DNA of 64,000 nt from Actinostola sp. cb2023 (lineage: Eukaryota > Cnidaria > Anthozoa > Actiniaria > Actinostolidae), in the NCBI GenBank assembly GCA_033675265.1, contig JAUJYZ010000277.1:113501-177500 (forward strand), written 5' to 3'. Each line of letters opens with the position of its first letter. Positions within the stretch are counted from its first letter, which is position 1. The position numbers were made by a program, and so were the translations under genes. A model generated the notes under the pieces. That model had not been told where the DNA came from. It searched no databases and worked only from the letters and a program-made list of their open reading frames with translations. Of this stretch, positions 13,847 to 25,981 are shown piece by piece.

Positions 13847-16800
13847 GTGAGTGTCTATCAGCTATGTAAGTTATGTTCATTACAAATGTAGTTAGAACTG
13901 TGATCCTAAACAATGTCTGAATTGTTAATAAACTAATAATCTTAACTAATACATCAAGGCTTGATTGAAGTACAAGTTTCACGAGAAGGAACAATATTTT
14001 CCTTCGCTGGTGTAAATAAGCTTACTGTACGGGTATTAAGCTTTACGTTGTACAGTAAGCTTATGTCTTATGAGTTAACTTATTGAACTTGAAGTTGAAG
14101 TCAAGATTTGTATACTATTACTTACTAGTACGTTTATACTATTATTCATAGACTTTAATATCAAGGTATTCCTTTTTTTCTATGACATTAAGACGGCCAA
14201 ATGGTGTAAAAATGTGACAAATTCACCCAAGAAAAATTAAAATTAAAATTAACGACGTCAACGTCATATTGTAATTTATGCAAATACTAACTTTTTCAAA
14301 CACTCTAATATAATTAGTAATATATCAAGCATGACCAAGCGTTCTTTATATACTCCGATATTAAAACAATGAGAAGTGGGTTGAAAAATATTTTTTTAAC
14401 CGATTTCAATACACGTAGTAGCTACATTTGTATATTCTCAACGATTAATCTTGAATTCTTAAATTGATTAAATACTACTTACCGTAGGTTGCATGTTCCT
14501 TCACGGTACTGATTTCCTATCAATTATGAATTAATGAGTTTGGTTTTTAAGCAAAATTGTTGCCATGGCAAATATTTGTATAGCACTCTATAACCTTTAT
14601 ATATATATATATATATTCATTGTTGACCAATCAGAATCCAGAAATTTTGTTGAGTATATATATATATACAGTATATATGATAACAACAATTATTATAGCA
14701 GTCTTGGAGAATAACAACTGGAAAATATTTCCAAGATTCTGTTGTTGGCATGGCGGCTTCACAGTCTTCTACTGGCAAGGTCTTCGTGTACATGTAGCTG
14801 CACAAATTGTCCTGGCTATTGTTACAATACAATACAATCCTTTTTCCACATGAATTGGGTAAACAAATTCAGCTACAAATATAGACCTTTTTACCGATAC
14901 GTCGGACATTTTGGATTCTATTGTTTTGGCTAATACATTATGGGATGCTCAGGGTGCAAATGACCCAAAAACTGTACAGCGTGGAGTTGCGTCAATATAT
15001 TATTTTTCTATTTCACTCTAGCCATATAGTGTTGAATGACTTACTATCTACATGCATGTGGGTCATTCCACAGTATTTTGTACCTGAAGATCAGTTTTTG
15101 AAATGTCTTTAAATTGGCCCAAATTGTGTTTTAAAATGTAGTCAAGAGGCTTAATTTAACTAAATACAAGTGATGTTTTACTTTGACAAGTCGGCATTGT
15201 TACATAAATTATAATGAATTATAAAAAAATCATGAAATCAGTGTTGCGGAGACTACAAATATCTTTTTTGATTGATAAACAATTAAAAGCTGAAACTTTT
15301 AGCAAAACCACTGGATATCTTCTAATACTGGTCTACTTTCTAAAACACATGGTTGAAGTTGGCTGTGCTGTTACAGCTATGCTGTATTTGGCTTCCAACA
15401 GTGAATTGTAGTCTCCGCAACATTTTTACACCTTAAAGTTTTGTTTATGAGTGACCAAATGAAAGAACTTTGACCTACAATGTAAGTGCACATGATAAGT
15501 TCTAATTTACACTTTATAGACTGAGATAAAATTAAGTTGTACTACATCAACATGTCCTGAATTTTTTCTTATAAGGGCAAACAATCAAATTGTTTTTCTG
15601 TTGCGGAGACTACAATTTTGTTGCGGAGACTACATGTACAACCTTTGAGAGGTAAATCTAAAATGTCAGGTATAATTTGAGCCAAACTGATAAAATATAA
15701 TAGCAAATTTCTAGATTCATGTCTTCTCTATCTGCATGTGAGAACAAAATACAGCATTAATCCACTGTTTTGTGGCTTAGTACAACCACTTTGCACTACA
15801 TGTTTACCATTCTCAACCAATATTAGGAGACTGGGCACTAGTAAACTTCTGAGCATATGCAGTTCACATTTTTAGGGTATCATCATGGGTAATTTTATTT
15901 GGCTTGACAACTTTGTAAGGCATGTAAGACCTAAATTTCTCAGTGAATTTCACTTTGTCTAGCAGTACTGAAATGTGATTTTTATTACATGATGTAGTCT
16001 CCGCAATGTAGTCTCCGCAACAGCACCATCATTTAAAATTGTTAATTGTGATGGGAATACATGCATACAAGTTAAATGGTTTGGCATCAGTTTAAACCAG
16101 ATAGCATGCCATAAAGTTTAAGACAGACAGACACCGTAAATTATCCCAGATTCAGATTACATATAGTCTGGTGGATCGAGCAAATTGACAGAATCTGTAC
16201 AGGTACATGTACTTGATTGCATTGTGTCTTTTGCTCATTATAGTAATTCAATTTTGCTTATGATATTGTCACATTTTGCTCAAACTTCAAAATTTGTTCT
16301 TCACTGCTTAGTCCTTGTTGTTAATTGCTGCATTTGAATCAAAGTACCTGATGTAGTCTCCACAACGTAGTCTCCGCAACAGCACCACCATTTATAATTA
16401 TGGGTTATGATGGGAATTAATGAGGAATAGATGTTAAATGTTTTGGTATTTATATAAGCTACAATGTAGATAGAAAGCCCTTTAATGTAAAGCAGACAGA
16501 CATTTCAGATTTATTATAGATTCAGAGAACTTTTCACATTATTTAGTGTGATGTATCGAAAATAAATATTTTTCTGTGTAGTCTCTGCAACAGCCATAAC
16601 TTAATAGTGTGACATTCCAATCATGTGATTAGGGGTGAATCACACTACTCTTGTTCATAGCTCTAATAGACATCCACCATACAAAAGTGGAATGAATCTC
16701 CTAAGACGTATGCAGTCTGGATTTCAAGATATGTAATGGGAAAAGTCTCTGAATGTAGTCTCCGCAACAGACGACTTACTGTGGAATGACCCATGTACAT

Positions 16801-19800
16801 GTGTTCTGCATTGTTGTATAATTTTGTACAAATTCATTGCTTTAAATTAGGTTTTCATAGTTTTTCATGGCCAAATGGTTACTAGCTTGCACCCTGGGCA
16901 TCCCATAATTCAATATGGCCACCATATCGGTAAAAAGCTCTATTGGCTGGTTTCCAATTTGGCCCAAAGAAAGACAATAGAACAACAGCTAGCCAGGACT
17001 TTTGTGCAGCTATACAGCTATTTCAAAAAACGTTGATACTGAATACTGCATTCTAAATTCCGAAATGCATTTTGGGACTCGTGTAATATTGTATAAATAA
17101 TTATAAATTTTTATTTTATTTTGTGTGTATTCCATCAGAAACAATATACTAGCTCCATATGGCGAGCAAATCGCTGTATATTTTTATTTCAAAATAACGA
17201 GTCCCACAATGCTCTTTGGTCTAATGGAATGTACTATTCAGTATGCAGTATTCAGTATTCAACGTTTTTTGAAATAGCTGTATACACGAAGACCTGACCC
17301 TTCTACGCCGTTCATGAATCCACTTCGTCAGTGAATCAAGATATATTGTACAAAGATTGTTAATAACTAACAGGATGGAAACGGATTGAGTTGTGTTCTT
17401 GTAGCCTAAATACTAATGTCAACTAAAACATGGCAGAGGCAAATAATTATCCGCGAGCCACTGACAAAATCACAATACTTTGCAAAAACCGAGCTCAATA
17501 ATTGTTTTATCATTCACACGTGATAAGTCGCTTCACTTGGTTGAAACAATTACTGGGGGGGGGGGGGCTCCCATATATAAAGTGGTTGGGATGCTCGTCG
17601 GAAATTTTGAAAATGATCGACCCTAAAAGGTACCTGAGTCTTGTCCAGATGGGCGTGGCAACAAATAATTTTTAACCCTAAAAGATACCAACTCTAAAGT
17701 GACAATTTAAGCTATAACTGTCATTCCGGCTGTCATTTTAAAATTATCTTATCTCGGGTATCTTATTTACTGTCAAACACCCTAAAAGGTACCGGTTAGT
17801 CTCTTGTGGTCGGACTTTTAGATTTGTGACACCCTAAGAGGTACCAAATCGTGAATCTGGACCCCTAAAAGGTACGACGAGCATCCCGACCACTTTATAT
17901 ATGGGAGTCCCCCCCCAGGTGAACGATATGACTGTCCACACATAAACGAGTCCAACATTCAAAATGTTGTGGTGCCTTTAGAAACAAACACATCTAAATA
18001 TTAATTAGTGTTTTGGGACAAAGTCCTTTTAATAAGCAAAGGGGTCGACTCCTGACATTTCTTCCACTGCGGGTTCTGTATGTAGGTTACTTCTGTCATG
18101 ACCTTACAGGTAATAGTGTAGAATAGCATACCAAATCATTTGTCGGTCGACTGTCCAACAACAGGGTATTTATATTTTGTATGTTTATCTGCAAGATGGC
18201 CGACAAATGACCAACAGTAATTTGGTGCGCTATTCTACACTATTTTGTGTGATGTGTAATTTATAAGAATAGTAATAATATGAATATTTAAGTATTTTTG
18301 AATAAGAAGCAGAATAAATTAATGCTACTTTAATATTTAATATATTGCATATGAACTTTGATTTTAATCTTTTGTAGGTGGTTTTTCTTATATGGAATTC
18401 TGTCAATGATCCTTTATTTGGATGGCTGAGTGACCATAAATCTCTAAACCCCAACAAGTAAGTCTTACCAGTGTTTATTATATAGTCAAGTCAATCCACA
18501 CACTCTGATTGGCTGTAAACTGTGCTTTATTATCAGAGGATGATGGAGCATGGTTGGATGATGTGGCTGTTTTGTTTGTATGTATACCATATAGGAAAAA
18601 GGCCAACATTCTGAAGAAAACAAACCCAGCTGCACACGCTCGATGGGGGTAACTGGCATCAGTAGTGCGCACAAAATTTGTATTCAAAAACACAACAGAA
18701 TCCTCTATGGCTCGTGATTCTCCCTACACTTCGGAGCAAAGTTGAAGCTGTTCTATTTGTTAAACACATGTACGTGTATGGGAACAGGCATTTTTATCAC
18801 CAATTTATGCAATATAGGGTGATTCCACAGTAATCCTCCATTGCAGAGAAGACGAATCAGAAACATTTATTTTTAAAAAGTACCGGCCGGTATACAAAGA
18901 AATACAAATTATCAATCACATTATTTTTGCAATGGTGTGACAGCTGTCACTTAGGTCTAGCAAAACCAATGTTTTAATTGCCCTATACCATTATGACGTA
19001 ACGGCTTATTTATGAGGGGGACAGAATCGTGAAGAACAATAGAAATTTGAACTAAATCTGCTCTGCTGAGGTTCGCTAGATTTCAAATTGGCTAGTTTCC
19101 AGATATTATGTTCATCGATGCTTTTCCCACAATATTTACTGTGTTTGGTGACTTTTATCGCTTTCAGACCGTCTGTAAAATACATTTATTTGGGTAATCC
19201 TTTGTGTTGTTGCTGTTTTGTCCCCCTCTAGCGACCATGATCCTTAGCGTTTAAACAATAGATTGTTTTGATGTGACGTCATAGTGGTATAGGGCAATTG
19301 ACCATGAACTATTAGAGTGAAGCACAAGAAATTAAAATATGACCGTTGCGGAGATGACACTAAAAACACCTGTTTTACTATGTGTACCTAATCTACTTGT
19401 CACATGGCTATAATCACTGCTCACTGCCATATGTGTACATGTCTGTAAACACACACAGTGTATGTCATACATTGTATGTTGCCAGTTCTAATTTTCATGC
19501 TATATATATTATTATAATAAAAATTATAAAATTTGGAAAGAAATGACAGTATGATTTTACTTGACTCGGCAGTTCTGGAGTGACAACACCACAGATTGTA
19601 CAAAAACGGTTCAGGTGAGGGAAATACATGTAGTAGGTCTATTTAACCACTACATGTAGCAGATATGGCACAACAACAGTACATCCATTCCTATAACCTA
19701 GGACAGCGATGATACATTTTTCCATGATATAGGTATCTCAGTATCTCAATACAAATGCCACAATACATGTTACACACCACCACCATTGCCATCACCACCA

Positions 19801-22800
19801 CCATTGCCATCACCACCACCATTGCCATCATCATCATCACCATTGCCATCACCACCACCATTGCTATCACCACCACCATTGCCATCACCACCACCATTGC
19901 CATCACCACCACCATTGCCATCATCATCATCACCATTGCCATCACCACCACCATTGCTATCACCACCACCACCACCATTGCCATCACCACCACCATTGCC
20001 ATCATCACCACCATCATTGCCATCACCACCACCATTGCCATCATCACCACCATTGCCATCATCATCATCACCATTGCCATCACCACCACCATTGCTATCA
20101 CCACCACCATTGCCATCACCACCACCATTGCCATCATCACCACCATCATTGCCATCACCACCACCATTGCCATCATCACCACCATTGCCATCACCACCAC
20201 CATTGCCATCACCACCACCATTGCCATCATCACCACCATTGACATCACCACCACCACTGCCATCAGCACAATTGCCACCATCACCATCACCACCACCATT
20301 GCCATCACCACCACCATTACCATCACCACCATTGCCATCACCACCACCATTCCCATCACCACCATTGCCATCATCACCATCATTCCCATCACCACCATTG
20401 CCATCATCACCATCATTGCCATCATCACCACCATTCCCATCACCACCATTGCCATCATCACCATCATTCCCATCACCACCATTGCCATCATCATCATCAT
20501 TGCCATCATCACCACCATTGCCATCACCACCACCATTACCATCACCACCATTGCCATCACCACCACCATTGCCATCACCACCATTGCCATCATCACCACC
20601 ATTGCCATCACCACCATTGCCATCACCACCACCATTACCATCACCACCGTTGCCATCATCACCACCATTGCCATCACCACCATTGCCATCACCACCACCA
20701 TTACCATCACCACCATTGCCATCACCACCACCATTCCCATCACCACCATTGCCATCATCACCACCATTGCCATCACCACCACCATTACCATCACCACCAT
20801 TGCCATCACCACCATTGCCATCACCACCACCATTGCCATCACCACCACCATTGCCATCATCATCATCACCACCACCATCACCACCACCACCACCATTGCC
20901 ATCACCACCACCACCATTGACACCACCACCACCACCACCATTGCCATCACCACCACCACCATTGCCATCACCACCACCATTGCCATCATCACCATCAACA
21001 CCACCATTGTCATCACCACCACCCTTGTCATCACCATCACCATTACCATCACCACCACCCTTGTCATCACCACCACCACCACCATTGCCATCAGCATCAC
21101 CACCCACCATTGTCATCTTCATTCAGCAACAACATCATCTGCAGCATAACTGTTGTCATCACCATCATCAGCACCATCACCACCACCCTTGTCACCACAT
21201 TGTTATCACCACCATTGTTATCACCACCACCATTGTTATCACCATCACCACCACCATTGTTATCACCACCACCATTGTTATCACCATCACCACCACCCTT
21301 GTCATCACCACCACCCTTGTCATCACCACCACCATTGTTATCACCATCACCACCACCCTTGTCATCACCACCACCATTGTTATCACCATCACCACCACCC
21401 TTGTCATCACCACCACCCTTGTCATCACCACCACCATTGTTATCACCATCACCACCACCATTGTTATCACCACCACCATTGTTATCACCATCACCACCAC
21501 CCTTGTCATCACCACCACCCTTGTCATCACCACCACCATTGTTATCACCATCACCACCACCCTTGTCATCACCACCATCCTTGTCATCACCACCACCATT
21601 GTTATCACCATCACCACCATCATTGTCATCACCACCACCATTGTTATCACCACCACCATTGTTATCACCATCACCACCACCCTTGTCATCACCACCACCC
21701 TTGTCATCACCACCACCATTGTTATCACCATCACCACCATCATTGTCATCTTCATTCAACAACATCATCTGCATCATAACCGTTGTCATCACCGTCATCA
21801 GCACCATCTCCAAAATTTTGCAATGTCTCCTATCATCATCATCAACAACAGCATTTCCAACATTGGATAGAATAGAATAGAGTAGAAACTTTATTTCATG
21901 TGGGTAGCATATTTTCGTTGTACGTTGTTATCATGATCAGAGTGAAGAGCTCATGAATTCATGCAATACTGTAAACACTCCATGTATTTGTACATATATT
22001 TGTGCATAAATTATATCAATCAGAATATCTGTACGTTTTGAAGTGCAAGTGGCTGTTGTTGTTGTTGCTGTTGTTCTTAATGGATATATTTATGTTTTCA
22101 TCCTCAGAGCTTTAGCCAAGTATGGCCCTATGTTTGCACTGTCATTCATGACATTTTGGTTCAAGTGGGGGTCCCCTGGTCTACAGTTTGTCATATGTCT
22201 GTGTTTTTATGATGGATTTCTTTCAATGGTTGATCTCAATCACTTGGCTTTGTTGCTGATCTTGCTTTGTCTGCATCAGACAGGACCAGACTAAATGCCT
22301 ATTGTTCAGTATTCAGTGCTTGTGGATGTCTATCTGTTTTTCTATCATATTCAGTATGGGACAAAGACAATATTGCAGCATTTCGTTTATTTTGTTTGAC
22401 TTTGTCTATCTTTGCCTTGGTTGGTTTTACAATCAGTTCTATATTCTTGAGAAATCACTTAAAGTGTGAGAAGGTCAAGGTGGACACACCCATCGAAGAT
22501 GTTGGAAAAAGGTTGGTTATGGGACAAATTATAGAATATATGTTCAAACACTCAAATTAAGCTAATCAATTCACAGGCAGCCCAACCATTGCTTCTGAGG
22601 CTACTAATTAAAATAAATAAAATATATTTTTATGCGCGCATCTTTTTATGGGTTTCCTGTGGTAGAGCGCACGCGCGCGCGCAATATTGTTGTATTTAAG
22701 TATTATAGATATAGATTGTATGTAGTGTTTATATTGTATCAGGGCCTCTATTGATAACAGCGATTTTTTTTATTGCTGACAGAACTACCCTGAATTTTAA

Positions 22801-25237
22801 ATAAAGGTTTTCATTCATTCATATGTATGATGTTGGGCTCCCTGTGCATAGAAATGTACTATGTTGGGTTGCCTGTGTGCATCCCGCAGGACGCACCCGC
22901 AGCAATGTAGTAGTGAAGAATAGTGAAGTAAAATACTACATTGCTGCGGGCGCGTCCTGTGGGACGTGCACAGGCATAAAACGTATTGCGGGCGCGCGCT
23001 CTACCACAGGAAACCCATGAAAAAAAGACGCATACAAATATATAGTATTTCTATTTATTATAATTAGTAGCATCAGAAGCAATGGTTGGGCTGCCTGTGA
23101 GCTCTTTATTTGTACTTCGTGACGTCCTTTGAAACCCTGGAAAGTACTCTGCTGACTTAAATAAATGTTGTTATTATTAATATGCAAAGTCGTTTGATTG
23201 ATATTATTTGACAGAAAATGAATAATTTATTCAAACAGATTTGCTATTTATTTGTTGTTTGTAGTATGGAAGCAGCCGTTTGTCAGCCTTCAGACAATAC
23301 AAGTCAAGAGCTGGAGATAAAACAATACATAAAAGAACTAATTAATCACAAGAACTTCTTATGGTTTGCTGTCATGAATCTTGTTCAAGTAAGTACTCTG
23401 GTCACAGTTGCATTGTGTTGTTGTTCCTGTAATGATGTACATCAGCCTTTCGTTTCACGTAATTATCGTTGTTATGATACAGTTGAACCTCAGGTTGCGG
23501 CCACTCTCGTAAGCGACCACCTCTCCCAAGCGACCAGTTTTCCAAAATACCAAAAGTTCAGTTCCAAGTCAAATCACTATAGTTGGAACCTCGTCGCTTA
23601 CGAGAGGTTTGACTGTATTTTATATATAGGGAGTAAATGTCAATTGGAAGCAATGCCTGTTTTAATGCCCGGTGATTACTCTTATTGCATATATTGATAC
23701 AGTATGTTTTTGTGATTGTTTCAATCAACCAATCAAAAGGCTTAATGGAAAAATATATTTCATGGCTATCTTTTCTCGTTTTCTCATATACTAGTTCATA
23801 GATCATACTACTATTTCAACTTGAAATTATAAATATATATGACAATATTTCTGTTTTGTTTCAGGTGTTTCACTGTCATTTTAACAGCAACTTTTTCCCA
23901 CTTTTCCTTGAAAAACTGCTAGGAGATTCTATCTCGCCTAAGATGGGCGCCGTGTTGCTTGGAGTGTCCTTTGTTATACCACATATTAATAACCTGTACT
24001 TTTTGACTCTCTGTCGTAAATACGGTGTTTATACTGTCATTAAATGGCTGTTTTATGCCAAGCTATGTTTAGGGATCTCCATGATGTCATGTGGCCCTCA
24101 ATGGCCAGTACTATTGTGTATATTCATTGCAAGGTATGATAGACTTTTATTTGGGTTGAATTTAATACCATATTAGGGACCTTCTAAAACCTTGGTGGAT
24201 GAGAACGAGTTTTCAGAAGTGAAACAAAAGATTAGAGTGATAGTTAGCAATTGCGAGAAAAAATGACAAAGTTCTTCCCTAAGCTCGTCCACCATCCACC
24301 AAGCTTGGAGTCCCCATTGACTACTTCCCATGCATCGGCTTACTGTTCAAACACAAAGTGTTGGTTTGAGGCTGCAAGGTAATTTGAAAGGTTGTTGAAC
24401 TTTGTACCTTGCTACCTTGATTCGTTGCTTTGTGTGACCAGTGGGTCAATGTATTGAACACAGACATTCTCATAGAATAGCCTATGCATAATGACTTACT
24501 GCCAACTACAAGCCTTGTCTTCAGAATTTTGAATTGACAAGCCTTACAGTGGAGGCGCTATATAGTTAATCCATCCATAGGCGACCCATCCATAGGCAAC
24601 CCATCCACAAGCAATCCATCCACAGACAACCCATCCACAGACAACCCATCCACAGGCAACCCATCCACAAGCAATCCATCCACAGGCAACCCATCCACAG
24701 GCAACCCATTGCCCCTCCCCTCCCCCTACCCATCCGCAGACAACCCATTGCCCCTCCCCTCCCCCTAATAGGCTTGACACTTGAAGTCACGTTATATTGA
24801 TTTTTTTATGTTTCAGTAATCGAGTATTCACAGAAGGTACGTGCAAGCTACTGAACCTTGTCATCAGTGACTTGGTAGATGAAGACTTTGTACTGCATGG
24901 TCGCAAACAAGCAATATCAGCGTTAGTGTTTGGAACGTCAGCACTTCTGTCCAAACCCGGACAAACCTTAGCACCACTTATAGGAACATGGCTGTTAGCT
25001 AAGCAAACTGGTACTTCACTCTTCTACTCGGACAGTCAAGAGAACAGTTCTAGTTTTCACGAAAGTACAGGGAAGGACCTTCGCTGGGGTTGTTTTTGTG
25101 TTCTTGTGTACATTCCAATTTTTTGTGCCGTGATTCAGATTTTGGCGTGGACGCGTTTTAATCTCCATGGCAACAGACTTGCATGGGTGAAGCACATGAG
25201 AAAGAACCAAGGCTTTGTATCTACCAGTGTTTATTAG
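13706..25237 (+). CDS. MFSD13A: TMEM180/MFSD13A-like membrane transporter (whole gene, six exons)
   Basis: A spliced gene whose exons at 13706-13846, 18378-18457, 22108-22511, 23265-23388, 23865-24133 and 24817-25237 join in phase and encode about 479 residues. Collinear stretches I recognise as hallmarks of TMEM180 (MFSD13A) are the N-terminal [14 protein letters not shown] segment, [62 protein letters not shown] and [15 protein letters not shown]. The family is a multi-pass integral membrane protein of the major facilitator type; its substrate is not settled. All five introns have GT-AG ends. Exon 3 carries one frame break near 22250, so the protein as read is interrupted there. The exon sum is one base short of a multiple of three, matching a single missing base. 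The last 61 bp are tandemly repeated after the stop. Confidence 0.9.
14580..14660. repeat. AT microsatellites
   Basis: Two short (TA)n runs near 14599-14618 and 14655-14678 inside intron 1. Confidence 0.8.
14881..16943. mobile_element. 2.06-kb non-autonomous DNA element (TIR ATAGA-CTTTTTACCGATA)
   Basis: The ends are inverted: ATAGACCTTTTTACCGATA at 14881-14899 against ATAGAGCTTTTTACCGATA read from 16943 leftward. The similarity continues to about 60 bp (TATGGGATGC.CAGGGTGCAA). A second inverted pair lies further in (GGTCATTCCACAGT near 15060 and its complement near 16780). Inside, a 15-16-base motif, TGTAGTCTCCGCAACA, recurs at least nine times in both orientations (about 15242, 15410, 15600, 15617, 15994, 16008, 16352, 16366, 16754; variants near 16579). 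No transposase frame is seen, so it would be mobilised in trans. It sits in intron 1 of the TMEM180-like gene. Confidence 0.7.
17011..17284. mobile_element. 274-bp MITE, TIR TATACAGCTATTTC, copy 1
   Basis: The ends match as an inverted repeat of about 40 bp (TATACAGCTATTTCAAAAAA then CGTTGATACTGAATACTGCAT). The flanking TA suggests a Tc1/mariner-type target. The body is AT-rich and non-coding. A second copy of the same family lies at about 43181-44488, where the right-end motif has expanded into a long tandem array. Confidence 0.82.
17553..17918. mobile_element. 366-bp MITE with G-tract ends
   Basis: The left end CTGGGGGG...CTCCCATATATAAAGTGGT continues to GGGATGCTCGTCG and is mirrored by the right end. 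The arms are about 45 bp with one or two differences. The interior repeats CCTAAAAGGTAC four or five times, which may be subterminal transposase-binding sites. No coding capacity. Confidence 0.82.
18110..18246. mobile_element. Short inverted-repeat element
   Basis: AATAGTGTAGAATAGC near 18112 is mirrored by GCGCTATTCTACACTATT ending near 18245, and an internal pair (TTTGTCGG / CCGACAAA) supports a hairpin. It is a small MITE-like fold-back in intron 1. Confidence 0.65.
18378..18457 (+). CDS. MFSD13A: TMEM180-like exon 2
   Basis: 80 bp between the acceptor TTTTGTAG and the donor GTAAGT. It encodes [20 protein letters not shown] and a short polar tail; [10 protein letters not shown] is the major-facilitator loop motif conserved in TMEM180. 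It starts in phase 0, in register with exon 1, and ends in phase 2, in register with exon 3. Confidence 0.9.
18976..19299. mobile_element. 324-bp MITE, TIR AATTGCCCTATACCA
   Basis: AATTGCCCTATACCATTATG at the left is mirrored by the right end (ACTATGACGT variant), giving about 25-bp inverted ends around an AT-rich non-coding body. Located in intron 2. Confidence 0.75.
19777..21112. repeat. CAC/ATC-rich tandem array, block 1
   Basis: Simple array of ATTGCCATCACCACC-type units of 12, 15 and 18 bp (variants CATCATCAT and ATTCCC) in intron 2. All units are multiples of three, so reading frames of several hundred residues are open in all phases on both strands; none is a credible gene. Confidence 0.95.
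21113..21835. repeat. CAC/ATC-rich tandem array, block 2 with flanking duplicate
   Basis: A related array whose unit is longer: ATTGTTATCACCATCACCA alternating with CCCTTGTCATCACCACCA. It is bracketed by two diverged copies of one sequence, TTCATTCAGCAACAACATC (21118) and TTCATTCAACAACATCATC (21751), each followed by TGTTGTCATCACC. So the block looks like a duplicated segment between direct repeats. Confidence 0.9.
22108..22511 (+). CDS. MFSD13A: TMEM180-like exon 3 (one frame break)
   Basis: Starts after the acceptor CCTCAG and ends before the donor GTTGGT, both in the phases required by exons 2 and 4. The first part encodes [17 protein letters not shown] and [20 protein letters not shown] (two membrane segments). 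The second part, in another frame, encodes [19 protein letters not shown] and further helices. The frame changes by -1 near 22250, within GGCTTTGTTGCTGAT. Homology continues on both sides, so this is a one-base deletion, either real (an inactivated allele or pseudogene) or an assembly error. The other five exons are intact, which favours error. Confidence 0.85.
22571..23100. mobile_element. 530-bp MITE with nested hairpin
   Basis: TCACAGGCAGCCCAACCATT at 22571 is mirrored at 23081-23100, and the arms (over 100 bp) include the GGGTTTCCTGTGGTAGAGCG stretch. Inside lies a second inverted pair around TGCTGCGGGCGCGTCC (about 22868-22977), GC-rich and hairpin-forming, plus a tail resembling a retroelement 3' end (AAATAAAGGTTTTCATTCAT near 22800). 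Probably several elements nested in intron 3. Confidence 0.75.
23265..23388 (+). CDS. MFSD13A: TMEM180-like exon 4
   Basis: Begins with T after the acceptor TTTGTAG, completing a codon with exon 3, and ends in phase 0 at CAA before GTAAGT. It encodes a polar linker and then [20 protein letters not shown] and NLVQ. The NFLW-MNLVQ block precedes the [10 protein letters not shown] motif in this family. Confidence 0.88.
23865..24133 (+). CDS. MFSD13A: TMEM180-like exon 5
   Basis: 269 bp from the acceptor TTTCAG to the donor GTATGA, phase 0 to phase 2. It encodes [20 protein letters not shown], a helix with [20 protein letters not shown] and a further membrane segment. These are the most conserved blocks of TMEM180. 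Confidence 0.92.
24563..24770. repeat. 15-bp minisatellite
   Basis: About 13 copies of a CCATCCACAGGCAAC-type unit (variants AGACAAC, AAGCAAT), interrupted by two copies of CCATTGCCCCTCCCCTCCCC. Located in intron 5. The apparent CGWVACGWV frames on the - strand are repeat artefacts. Confidence 0.9.
24817..25237 (+). CDS. MFSD13A: TMEM180-like exon 6 (terminal)
   Basis: Starts with T after the acceptor TTTCAG, completing a serine codon, and ends at TAG 25235-25237. It encodes [48 protein letters not shown], a variable loop, and a last helix ([20 protein letters not shown]) followed by a short tail with the family's LHG-R motif. The final 61 bp form the first unit of a tandem array that continues past the stop. 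Confidence 0.92.
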
Positions 25238-25603
25238 ACTTGTATGGGTGAAACACATGAGAAAGAACCAAGGCTTTGTATCTACCAGTGTTTATTAGAC
25301 TTGCATGGGTGAAGCACATGAGAAAGAACCAAGGCTTTATATCTACCAGTGTTTATTAGACTTGTATGGGTGAAACACATGAGAAAGAACCAAGGCTTTG
25401 TATCTACCAGTGTTTATTAGACTTGCATGGGTGAAGCACATGAGAAAGAACCAAGGCTTTGTATCTACCAGTGTTTATTAGACTTGTATGGGTGAAACAC
25501 ATGAGAAAGAACCAAGGCTTTGTATCTACCAGTGTTTATTAGACTTGCATGGGTGAAGCACATGAGAAAGAACCAAGGCTTTGTATCTACCAGTGTTTAT
25601 TAG
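25177..25603 (+). repeat. Seven 61-bp tandem copies of the gene's 3' coding end
   Basis: Units start at 25177, 25238, 25299, 25360, 25421, 25482 and 25543. Unit 1 is the last coding piece of the TMEM180-like gene, each unit ending in TTATTAG. Units alternate between two types (TTGCATGGGTGAAGC and TTGTATGGGTGAAAC), so the real period is a 122-bp dimer. 61 is not a multiple of three, but the first stop already closes the gene. Confidence 0.95.
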
Positions 25604-25760
25604 ACTTGTCGGGGTGCATGGGAACTTAGAACACGCAAATAGGTGCCTGTTTTCTTATTCTATAGTAGATTCTTAACTTGTCATTCTCATAACATATTTA
25701 TCACATTCATTGGCTATCGCATTCACTTCGAGAATCATTTATTTGCAACCCAACACTACG

Positions 25761-25971
25761 ATTGCATAATCGTTGTCGGGTTGAAAATCATGGAAGCTAT
25801 GACCAAAAGGAATTGTGGGAAATTAAAACTCTCAAATAACACCGTCAAATCATCGACCTTTTTATCCAGACTTGTAGGATCTTAGTTAAGGTCATGAACT
25901 GATTTCCCATCCATCCTTGCGGTCTCAGTTTCTATGATTTATGATTTTCAATCCGACAACGATTATGCAAT
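25761..25971 (-). mobile_element. MITE family A, copy 1
   Basis: Inverted ends ATTGCATAATCGTTGTCGGG / complement bracket about 210 bp. The body (GACCAAAAGGAATT, TCCAGACTTGTAGGA, CCATCCATCCTTGCGGTCTC) also occurs at 26977-27191 and 51503-51734; this copy is in the opposite orientation to those two. Confidence 0.85.
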
Positions 25972-25981
25972 AGACCTTTTT

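Noticed and set aside
19691..21880. Open frames of 200 to 690 codons on both strands (P/S/L-rich, G/D/N-rich, M/V/A-rich, H/Y-rich)
   Set aside because: They arise from CAC/ATC repeat units that are multiples of three, are open in nearly every phase, and lie in an intron of the TMEM180-like gene.
24544..24790. Tryptophan/glycine/cysteine repeats on the - strand
   Set aside because: Translation of the 15-bp minisatellite in intron 5.
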